DNA from: Lachnospiraceae bacterium
GTDB lineage: Bacteria; Bacillota; Clostridia; Lachnospirales; Lachnospiraceae
DNA: 64,000 nt
Direction of reading: 5' to 3'
Assembly (NCBI GenBank): GCA_022791815.1
Contig: JAAVZU010000022.1
Coordinates: 1-64,000 of the forward strand
Within the stretch, counting starts at the first letter, position 1. The number at the start of each line of letters is the position of its first letter. Under the pieces are notes generated by a model. That model was given only the letters and a program-made list of their open reading frames with translations, had not been told where the DNA came from and ran no database searches. The position numbers and the translations under genes were made by a program. Of this stretch, positions 9,028-15,587 are shown one piece after another.

Positions 9028-10398
9028 TTGTTAGAAATGATTGATAATACAAAAGTGTTTGAGTATTTTGAGGAGATTAGTAAAGTTCCAAGAGGATCAG
9101 GAAATAATAAGGGAATTAGTGATTATCTGGTGGAGTTTGCAAAAGAACATGGACTAAGGTACATGCAAGATGCTTGTGAAAATGTAATTATATGGAAAGA
9201 GGCAAGTACAGGACATGAAGATAAGCCAGGAGTAATTTTGCAAGGACACATGGATATGGTATGTGAAAAAGATAATGAGACATCTCATGACTTTACTAAG
9301 GAGCCATTGAACCTGCAAAAAGAAGGAGATTTTATATTTGCAAAGGGGACTACATTAGGTGGGGATGATGGAATTGCACTGGCATACGCTCTTGCAATTT
9401 TGGCGGATGATTCTCTTGTGCATCCACCTCTTGAAATGGTATTTACAACAGACGAAGAGACTGGCATGTATGGTGCCATTGGTTTGGATACCTCTGTCTT
9501 AAATGGAAAATATATGATTAACATTGATTCTGAAGAGGAAGGGACTTTATTGACCAGTTGTGCTGGGGGAATGTCCGTGAACGGAGTATTTTCTGGCGAG
9601 AAGGAAGAAAAGACAGGGGATATTTTATCGTTGACGGTTTCTGGTCTGAAGGGCGGCCACTCGGGGACAGAGATAGAAAAGAACCGAGAAAATGCTACCT
9701 TGCTTGCAGCTAGAATTTTAAATGGTTTAGAGGTAAGACAGATTCCATTTTATATAATTTCTATAGAAGGTGGTCAGAAGGATAATGCGATTCCAAGAGA
9801 AACTACAGTAGAAATTATGGTGGAAGATAAGAATATAGTTTCTGAAAAAATTGATGAAATTAGTAATATGCTGGGCAGGGAAATACAATTCCAAGAGCCA
9901 GATTTTCAAGTAGAAGTCCATTGGAAGGAAAAGGAAAGTGCAATGGTATATACCAAAGAATTTACAAAAAACCTTCTTTTCTTCTTTAATCATGTTCCTA
10001 ATGGAGTACAGAAAATGAGCAGTGCTATACACGGTTTGGTAGAAAGTTCTCTAAATCTGGGAATTTGCCATACGAATGAAGAAGGAATTTTTGTATCATT
10101 TTCACTTCGCAGTTCACTTCATACTTATAAGGAATATATGTGTGAACAGTTAAAGGAGCTGATAGAACTTTTAGATGGAAAATTTAGCAAAAAAAGTGAA
10201 TATCCAGCATGGGAATATCGTCCAGATTCTAAACTACGGGAAGTTATGATAAAAGTTTTTAAAGAACAATATGGAAAAGAACCTAAAATTGAGGCAATAC
10301 ATGCTGGTTTGGAATGTGGTATTTTATCAGGAAAAAAAACAGACTTAGATATTGTATCAATTGTCACGGATATTTTGGATATTCATACACCAAAGTAA
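9028..10398 (+). CDS. pepD: aminoacyl-histidine dipeptidase (PepD, M20C), C-terminus lost to nonsense codons
   Basis: Zinc-dependent cytosolic dipeptidase of the PepD family. Metal-site motifs are visible: LQGHMDMVCEK, the DD of LGGDDGIALAYALA, TTDEETGMYGA, and the C-terminal HAGLECG and DIHTP. The start is set at TTG 9028, 8 nt after AGGAGG (9014-9019); the ATG at 9004 lies ahead of that site. The visible protein stops right after DIHTPK. Reading on in the same frame past the TAA at 10396 gives RISISTVQRV, a second TAA (10429-10431), then KYILEVLRILS, which is clearly the usual PepD C-terminal helix. About 25-30 residues have thus been lost through two nonsense changes, and a palindromic element is inserted at the old 3' end. 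Activity is doubtful; this may be a young pseudogene. Confidence 0.88.
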   Translation: MLEMIDNTKVFEYFEEISKVPRGSGNNKGISDYLVEFAKEHGLRYMQDACENVIIWKEASTGHEDKPGVILQGHMDMVCEKDNETSHDFTKEPLNLQKEGDFIFAKGTTLGGDDGIALAYALAILADDSLVHPPLEMVFTTDEETGMYGAIGLDTSVLNGKYMINIDSEEEGTLLTSCAGGMSVNGVFSGEKEEKTGDILSLTVSGLKGGHSGTEIEKNRENATLLAARILNGLEVRQIPFYIISIEGGQKDNAIPRETTVEIMVEDKNIVSEKIDEISNMLGREIQFQEPDFQVEVHWKEKESAMVYTKEFTKNLLFFFNHVPNGVQKMSSAIHGLVESSLNLGICHTNEEGIFVSFSLRSSLHTYKEYMCEQLKELIELLDGKFSKKSEYPAWEYRPDSKLREVMIKVFKEQYGKEPKIEAIHAGLECGILSGKKTDLDIVSIVTDILDIHTPK

Positions 10399-10467
10399 AG
10401 AATAAGCATTTCAACTGTTCAGCGGGTATAAAAGTATATATTAGAAGTTTTAAGAATTTTATCATAA
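10399..10467 (+). pseudogene. untranslated remnant of the pepD 3' end
   Basis: The same frame as pepD continues for 22 codons plus two stops and spells a recognisable PepD C-terminal helix (RISISTVQRV, stop, KYILEVLRILS). Beyond the inserted element at 10464-10495, the second target copy leads into ...LSDEK and a TAA, which gives a plausible original end of the gene. Confidence 0.8.
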
Positions 10468-10495
10468 CAGTTTAGCCTATGGGCTGAACTGTTAT
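10464..10495. mobile_element. 32-bp palindromic element with 8-bp target duplication (7/8)
   Basis: ATAACAGTTTAGCC ... GGCTGAACTGTTAT, flanked by ATTTTATC (10456-10463) and ACTTTATC (10496-10503), a 7/8 match. It is inserted in the last codons of the ancestral pepD frame. Confidence 0.85.
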
Positions 10496-10645
10496 ACTTT
10501 ATCAGATGAGAAATAACAGAAAGTGTGTCTTAACATCTACAACGGGACAGGCTCTTAATCGGATATAGTTTTTGGCAGATGTGTGGAATAGAATTTCTAT
10601 CTGGCACATATAGTAGATAGAAGTATCATCTTAGGTGTGATAGAT

Positions 10646-11389
10646 ATGAAAAAAAGAATGTTTGCGTATCGGTTGTATATAATTGGATTGTTAGGATGTA
10701 TTCTTTTCTTTTCCCTGTTAAATGGAGTGTTATATTTTGGATTACAATGTAAAAGAGAAAGACCCAAAAATATAGAAGATTTTTGCAACATGAATATTAG
10801 CGAAAATATTGCATCATCTTTTTGTAAAGGTATGAAAGGTTGGAAACGGAGCATTGCAAAAAATATGATAGGTGAAGAATATTTTTTTATGTATGAAACG
10901 ATATGGAAGGGAATAGAATGCTTTCCAGTGATTAAGGACGAAAAAGGCATGGAAACATTTTCTTTTGACAATTCATGGCTCGCAGAACGAACTTATGGAG
11001 GAAAACGGAATCATGAGGGCTGTGATATTATGTCTAGCATAAATGAAAGAGGATATTTTCAGATTGTTAGTGTGTCAGATGGGACAGTGGAGAAAATGGG
11101 CTGGCTGGATAAAGGCGGTTATCGGGTTGGCGTACGTTCTGATGCAGGAGCGTATTTTTATTACGCACACTTATATGAATATGCAAATGACTTGCAAATT
11201 GGCAAGCGGGTTAAGGCAGGAGAGGTTCTTGGAACAATGGGAGATAGTGGATATGGAAGTGAGGGAACAGTGGGAAAGTTTCCTGTGCATTTGCATTTTG
11301 GGGTATATCTTGATATAGATGGAGAGGAACAAAGCGTAAATCCATATTGGATTTTGAAATATCTTGAAAAGCGTAAGGTAACCGTTTAG
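10646..11389 (+). CDS. M23 family metallopeptidase (LytM-type), membrane-anchored
   Basis: A 247-residue protein with an N-terminal membrane anchor (about residues 9-30) and a C-terminal LytM/M23 domain. The zinc site is intact: NHEGCD supplies H123 and D127, and HLHFG supplies H215 and H217; an additional conserved His lies in FYYAHL. Such enzymes cut peptidoglycan cross-bridges outside the cell or, in sporeformers, act in the forespore-mother-cell channel (SpoIIQ type); which applies here is unknown. ATG 10646 is preferred over GTG 10637 because the AGG at 10633-10635 is well spaced from it. The gene stands alone between repeat-rich intergenic regions. Confidence 0.85.
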   Translation: MKKRMFAYRLYIIGLLGCILFFSLLNGVLYFGLQCKRERPKNIEDFCNMNISENIASSFCKGMKGWKRSIAKNMIGEEYFFMYETIWKGIECFPVIKDEKGMETFSFDNSWLAERTYGGKRNHEGCDIMSSINERGYFQIVSVSDGTVEKMGWLDKGGYRVGVRSDAGAYFYYAHLYEYANDLQIGKRVKAGEVLGTMGDSGYGSEGTVGKFPVHLHFGVYLDIDGEEQSVNPYWILKYLEKRKVTV

Positions 11390-11437
11390 GAAGGTTTGCA
11401 GCTTCATTATGTGGTGATTTTAAATAGTCAGATGCAT

Positions 11438-11465
11438 GTAACAGTGTGGATATCTAAACTATTAT
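11438..11465. repeat. 28-bp palindromic element, GTAAC family
   Basis: GTAACAGT ... AACTATTAT with the centre GTGGATATCTAA. The sequence CAGTGTGGATATCTAAACT occurs again at 11754-11772, so two copies flank the relQ leader. No convincing target duplication was seen. Confidence 0.55.
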
Positions 11466-11494
11466 ATATGAGAGAATAATTCGGGATAAGTAAT

Positions 11495-11523
11495 TTGAAA
11501 AGAGTGGGAAAACATGGTATAAT
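11495..11523 (+). promoter_or_regulatory. sigma-A-type promoter, probably for relQ
   Basis: TTGAAA (11495-11500), 17-bp spacer, TATAAT (11518-11523), with TGG just before the -10 (extended -10). The next gene starts at 11830, so the transcript would carry a leader of about 300 nt containing the hairpin repeat at 11622-11661 and the palindromes at 11725-11777. Confidence 0.65.
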
Positions 11524-11621
11524 AAAATTAGAATTTATGGGATAAAGAAATAATATATCGGTTATCTGTTTGACAATATAAAATAGATACCATTTTAGAA
11601 TAAAAGTAATAGTAAGGATAT

Positions 11622-11661
11622 CTATTCAGGTAGAAACACGCATTTACTGCGTGTTTCGTAA
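11622..11661. repeat. 40-bp hairpin repeat, copy 1
   Basis: It matches 54807-54846 at 38 of 40 positions. It contains the hairpin GAAACACGCA / TGCGTGTTTC with a 5-base loop. It lies in the relQ leader, and no T-tract follows. Confidence 0.7.
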
Positions 11662-11724
11662 AAAAAATTAAATTTTGTAGTGTTTAAGTCCCTTTGCCGA
11701 AGGCGAATTATTATGGGCTTAAAT

Positions 11725-11777
11725 GTAACTGTTCATGGTTCTGAACAGTTTACCAGTGTGGATATCTAAACTGTTAT
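11725..11777. repeat. double palindromic element, GTAAC family
   Basis: GTAACTGTTCA / TGAACAGTTTAC (11725-11753) is followed directly by a second unit CAGTGTGGATATCTAAACTGTTAT (11754-11777) that resembles 11438-11465. The preceding ATGGGCTTAAAT is shared with the copy at 4015, and an inverted repeat AAGTCCC / GGGCTT surrounds a TTTGCCGAAGGCGAA hairpin just upstream (about 11687-11720). Confidence 0.6.
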
Positions 11778-11829
11778 AAATGAATGACTTTAAGATAAAA
11801 CAGAATAGTGGATAGGGAGGTGTAGAATT

Positions 11830-12633
11830 ATGGAATTACAGTTATGGAGAACAATGTTGGAACCGTATTCTTTAGCAGTGGATGAATTGATTGTGAAATT
11901 TAATCATATTAAGAACGAATTTGAATATTTGGATCAGTATTCACCTATAGAATCCGTAAATGGAAGAGTAAAAAGAATTTCCAGCATATTAGAAAAAGCA
12001 CAACGGAAGAATATAGATTTGGATGATGTAGAGACAAGGATAGATGATATTGCAGGACTTCGTATTATGTGCCGTTTTGTAGAGGATATTGACCGTGTTG
12101 TTGAGCTTATTCGTAAACGTTCTGATATGAAGGTGCTAAAGGAGAAAGATTACATAACAAAGAGCAAAGTTAGTGGTTATCAGAGTTATCATATTATTGC
12201 AGAGTATACGGTGCAATCTCTAAAAGGACCGAAAACATTAAAAGTAGAGATACAAATTCGTACCCTTGCCATGAATTTTTGGGCAACGGTAGAACATTCT
12301 TTGCAATATAAATATAAAGGCAAGATGCCAGAACATGTAAAGGACAAACTGTTAAAATCGGCAAAGGCAATTGTGACTTTGGATAATGAGATGTCTGTGG
12401 TTCGTAAGGAAATAATGGATGCACAGAATTACTACCAGCTAAAGACAGAAATTGTATCCGACATTCTTACCAATATTGAAAATCTATATAAGGTTGCCAA
12501 TAAACGGGAGGTTATGAAGATACAGGATGAATTTTTATCTATATATGAGACAGATGATTTAGAAAGAATGTCTCATTTTTGCAAGGAATTAGATATTGTG
12601 GCAGAAAGTTACCGTGCCCAAAGAATACAATAA
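11830..12633 (+). CDS. relQ: small alarmone synthetase, RelQ/YjbM-like GTP pyrophosphokinase
   Basis: Makes (p)ppGpp by pyrophosphate transfer from ATP to GTP or GDP. The 267-residue protein has only a synthetase domain and lacks the HD hydrolase and the TGS/ACT domains of long Rel proteins. Typical motifs: SVNGRVKRISSILEKA (G-loop region), DDIAGLRIMCRF, KVSGYQSYHI and VEIQIRTLAMNFWATVEHSLQYKYK. The C-terminal helices fit the tetrameric RelQ class. AGGGAGG lies about 9 nt upstream of ATG. Its long leader (promoter at 11495) is packed with repeats. A hairpin terminator follows at 12641. The RelQ rather than RelP assignment is by overall appearance. Confidence 0.88.
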   Translation: MELQLWRTMLEPYSLAVDELIVKFNHIKNEFEYLDQYSPIESVNGRVKRISSILEKAQRKNIDLDDVETRIDDIAGLRIMCRFVEDIDRVVELIRKRSDMKVLKEKDYITKSKVSGYQSYHIIAEYTVQSLKGPKTLKVEIQIRTLAMNFWATVEHSLQYKYKGKMPEHVKDKLLKSAKAIVTLDNEMSVVRKEIMDAQNYYQLKTEIVSDILTNIENLYKVANKREVMKIQDEFLSIYETDDLERMSHFCKELDIVAESYRAQRIQ

Positions 12634-12640
12634 AAGTTAC

Positions 12641-12674
12641 AGAGGTTGTTGTAGATACAACAGCCTCTCCTTTT
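12641..12674 (+). terminator. terminator after relQ
   Basis: AGAGGTTGTTGT / ACAACAGCCTCT stem with a 4-base loop, followed by CCTTTT. The stem is strong and the T-tract short. Confidence 0.65.
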
Positions 12675-12751
12675 GATTGTGAACTCTGAAAAATTCAAAG
12701 AGTAAATAGAGTTTCGCAATTTGGAATAATGACAAATAGGAGGATATAAAA

Positions 12752-14119
12752 TTGTATTTACCAGAGAGCTATGTAAATAGAATGAAAGAACTGCTTGGAG
12801 AAGAAGAATTTACTGCTTATATGCAAAGTTTTGATGAAAAGAATTTTCGTGGTCTGCGGGTGAATACCTTAAAGATTTCCACAGAGGAGTTTGAAAAAAT
12901 ATCTCCTTTTGCCTTAAAGAAGATACCTTGGACAGAAAATGGGTATTATTATGAAGATAGTGAGCAGCCAGCAAAACATCCCTATTATTTTGCTGGATTA
13001 TATTATATTCAGGAACCTTCAGCTATGACACCTGCACAGCTTCTTCCTGTCGAAAAAGGAGATAAAGTATTGGATGTTTGTGCAGCTCCTGGAGGAAAAA
13101 GTACGGAACTGGCAGCAAAACTTGGAGGTACAGGGGTTTTGGTATCGAATGATATTAGTAATTCCAGAGCAAAGGCATTGTTAAAAAATATTGAACTTAT
13201 GGGTGTAAAGAATGCCTATGTAGTAAGTGAACTACCAGAACATTTTGTAGAACGGTTTGCAGGATATTTTGATAAAATACTCATTGATGCACCTTGTTCA
13301 GGAGAAGGAATGTTTCGTAAAGAACCATCTATGGTAAAGGGGTGGGAAGAGCATGGAGTGGATTTTTTTCATAAACTGCAAAAGGGAATTATTGATAGTG
13401 CTGTAAAGCTCTTGAAGCCAGGCGGTAAGATTTTATATTCTACTTGTACTTTTTCGCCAGAAGAAGACGAAGGAAGTATGAAGTATTTGTTAGAAAACTA
13501 CCCAGAATTTACTATTGAAAAAATCCCAGATTTGTGGCATGAATTTAGTGGAGGGCATCCAGAGTGGGTGGACGGACCAGAAAGTCTTTCTAATACTATC
13601 CGTTTGTGGCCACATAAGTTAAAAGGTGAAGGTCATTTTATTTCTTTATTAAAAAAAGAGGGAGAAGAAGAAACAGCAGATATTCCAATTAAGAGAAGTA
13701 AATTTCGTTTACCTGATGAATGCACAGAGTTTTTTGAATTACTTTCTATGGAAATAAATTGGGAACAGTGTATGCGTGTAAAGGACAAGCTGTTTTTCGT
13801 TCCAGATAAAGATGTGGATATGAAAGGGCTTCGTGTGCTTCGTAGCGGGCTTTATCTGGGAGATATCAAGAAGAACCGTTTTGAACCTAGCCAGTCCCTT
13901 GCTATGGCGTTGAAGAAAGAAGAATTTACACAAGTGATGGATTTTCCTGTAGATGATATTAAGGTTGTGAAATATTTAAAGGGAGAAACGATTGATATAG
14001 AAGATGACAAAGCAAAAGGCTGGTATTTGGTTTGTGTAGATGGATATCCCCTTGGCTGGGCAAAAGCTACAAAGGGAAGGCTAAAAAATAAATATCATAG
14101 TGGCTGGAGAATGTTTTAG
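12752..14119 (+). CDS. RsmF/RsmB-type rRNA m5C methyltransferase
   Basis: SAM-dependent cytosine-5 RNA methyltransferase of the NOL1/NOP2/Sun family, 455 residues. The SAM site is VLDVCAAPGGKSTELA; the two catalytic cysteines are in DAPCSGEGMFRKE (motif IV) and STCTFSPEEDEG (motif VI). The N-terminal YIQEPSAMTPAQLL segment is also typical. The C-terminal ~150 residues with GLRVLRSGLYLG and GWAKATKGRLKNKYHSGWR match the RsmF/YebU-type C-terminal domains (16S rRNA). Start is TTG 12752, 8 nt after AGGAGG. A palindromic element follows and separates it from the rsuA-like gene. Confidence 0.9.
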   Translation: MYLPESYVNRMKELLGEEEFTAYMQSFDEKNFRGLRVNTLKISTEEFEKISPFALKKIPWTENGYYYEDSEQPAKHPYYFAGLYYIQEPSAMTPAQLLPVEKGDKVLDVCAAPGGKSTELAAKLGGTGVLVSNDISNSRAKALLKNIELMGVKNAYVVSELPEHFVERFAGYFDKILIDAPCSGEGMFRKEPSMVKGWEEHGVDFFHKLQKGIIDSAVKLLKPGGKILYSTCTFSPEEDEGSMKYLLENYPEFTIEKIPDLWHEFSGGHPEWVDGPESLSNTIRLWPHKLKGEGHFISLLKKEGEEETADIPIKRSKFRLPDECTEFFELLSMEINWEQCMRVKDKLFFVPDKDVDMKGLRVLRSGLYLGDIKKNRFEPSQSLAMALKKEEFTQVMDFPVDDIKVVKYLKGETIDIEDDKAKGWYLVCVDGYPLGWAKATKGRLKNKYHSGWRMF

Positions 14120-14134
14120 TATAGAATTTGGAGA

Positions 14135-14162
14135 GTAACTGTTCATGGTTTTGAACAGTTAT
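14135..14162. mobile_element. 28-bp palindromic element with 8-bp target duplication (7/8)
   Basis: GTAACTGTTCA / TGAACAGTTAT, flanked by TTTGGAGA (14127-14134) and TATGGAGA (14163-14170). The target copy includes GGAGA, the Shine-Dalgarno of the next gene, so the insertion duplicated the ribosome binding site. Confidence 0.85.
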
Positions 14163-14175
14163 TATGGAGAAAATA

Positions 14176-14886
14176 ATGAGATTAGATAAATATTTAGCAA
14201 ATATGGGTGTAGGTAGTCGAAGTGAAGTGAAAAACTATATCCGTTGGCATAAGGTTCTGGTAAATGGAATGCCTCCAAAAGGACCAGAGCAAAAGATTGA
14301 TGAAGAGAAGGATGTTGTTGTATTTGCAGGCAGGGAGATTGGCTATCAAAAAAATTATTATATTATGCTCCATAAACCTGCTGGTGTGATTACGGCAACA
14401 GAAGATAAGAGAGATAAAACGGTACTGGATCTCATTGATTTACCAATAAAAAAGCAATTGTTTCCAGTAGGAAGATTGGATAAGGATACAGAGGGATTAC
14501 TGATTTTAACCAACGATGGGCAATTGTCCCATAATCTGTTATCGCCAAAGAAACATGTAAGCAAGGTATATTATGCAAAAGTAGATGGAAAAGTGACTGT
14601 GGAAGATGTAGAAAAGTTTCGGGAAGGTCTTAGGATAGAGGAGGATTTCACTGCTTTACCAGCAGAACTTACAATTCTAAAAGAAGATGAGATTTCTGAG
14701 GTTCAGATAAAAATATACGAGGGGAAATTTCATCAGGTGAAACGAATGTTTGAGGCGGTAGGAAAAAAAGTTCTCTACTTGAAACGATTGTCTATGGGAG
14801 GACTTGCTTTAGATGAAAATCTGGCAGCAGGAGAATATCGGGAACTGACAGAGGAGGAAGTTCTTTTATTGCAGGAGAAAGAGTAA
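14176..14886 (+). CDS. rsuA: RsuA-family pseudouridine synthase
   Basis: Converts a uridine of ribosomal RNA to pseudouridine; the RsuA group modifies 16S rRNA. The N-terminal S4 domain (MRLDKYLANMGVGSRSEVKNY) binds RNA; the catalytic domain shows KPAGVITATEDKRDKTVLDL and the active-site segment FPVGRLDKDTEGLLILTNDG with its catalytic Asp. Length (236 residues) is normal. I chose ATG 14176 because GGAGA (14166-14170) sits 5 nt before it; the in-frame ATG 14164 lies within a target-site duplication and has no ribosome binding site of its own. The RsuA versus RluB assignment is tentative. Confidence 0.85.
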   Translation: MRLDKYLANMGVGSRSEVKNYIRWHKVLVNGMPPKGPEQKIDEEKDVVVFAGREIGYQKNYYIMLHKPAGVITATEDKRDKTVLDLIDLPIKKQLFPVGRLDKDTEGLLILTNDGQLSHNLLSPKKHVSKVYYAKVDGKVTVEDVEKFREGLRIEEDFTALPAELTILKEDEISEVQIKIYEGKFHQVKRMFEAVGKKVLYLKRLSMGGLALDENLAAGEYRELTEEEVLLLQEKE

Positions 14887-14925
14887 AAAGATAGATGTGA
14901 ATGAGAACAAAGGAAGGAGCCTGTT

Positions 14926-15570
14926 ATGTGGAAGGATGCAGAGGCTGTAATATTTGATTTGGATGGAACTTTAGTGGATTCTATGTGGATATGGAAAAGT
15001 GTAGATATTGATTTCTTTGGCGAAAGAGGTGTGGAACTTCCAAATGATTTACAAGGTGCTTTGGATGGCATGAGTTTTCGGGAAACTGCTGTTTATATGA
15101 AAAACCGTTTTGGGTTTAAGGAGACACCAGAGGAACTTATGGATATCTGGAATGAAATGGCACATAAAAAATATCAATATGAAGCTCCATTAAAGGAAGG
15201 TGTATTGGAATTTTTAAAGGCACTAAAGGAAAATGGAATTAAGGTAGGAATTGCCAGCAGTAATTCGGAATTTCTGGTTCGGACAGTATTAGATTCTCAT
15301 GGTGTATTGGAATATTTTGATTCTATTCACACGGCAAACGAAGTAGAAAAAGGAAAACCTGCACCAGATATTTATTTGCTGGTTGCAAAGGATTTGCAGG
15401 TGAAACCAGAACGCTGTCTTATTTTTGAAGACATTGTACATGGAATTATGGCAGGAAAGAATGCAGGAATGAAAGCATGTGCTATCTATGACCATTATTC
15501 CAAAGTAGATGATGAGAAAAAAAGAGAATTGGCAGATTATTATATTACAGATTACAAAGAGTTGTTATAG
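14926..15570 (+). CDS. HAD-superfamily phosphatase (beta-phosphoglucomutase-like)
   Basis: A 214-residue HAD hydrolase with motif I IFDLDGTLVDS (nucleophile Asp near residue 11), a helical cap, motif II ASSNSE, the GKPAPDIYLL Lys motif and motif IV IFEDIVHGIMAGKNAG. This is the PGM-like subgroup acting on small phosphorylated metabolites; the substrate cannot be read from the sequence. It follows the rsuA-like gene by 39 nt, and ygiQ follows after 17 nt, so all three may be cotranscribed. Confidence 0.85.
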   Translation: MWKDAEAVIFDLDGTLVDSMWIWKSVDIDFFGERGVELPNDLQGALDGMSFRETAVYMKNRFGFKETPEELMDIWNEMAHKKYQYEAPLKEGVLEFLKALKENGIKVGIASSNSEFLVRTVLDSHGVLEYFDSIHTANEVEKGKPAPDIYLLVAKDLQVKPERCLIFEDIVHGIMAGKNAGMKACAIYDHYSKVDDEKKRELADYYITDYKELL

Positions 15571-15587
15571 AAGAGAAGAGGTAACAA

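Noticed and set aside
10396-10431. Two in-frame TAA codons in pepD as recoding or stop-codon reassignment
   Set aside because: TAA is the ordinary stop for most genes in the window, and there is no sign of a recoding element. Decay of the gene is simpler.
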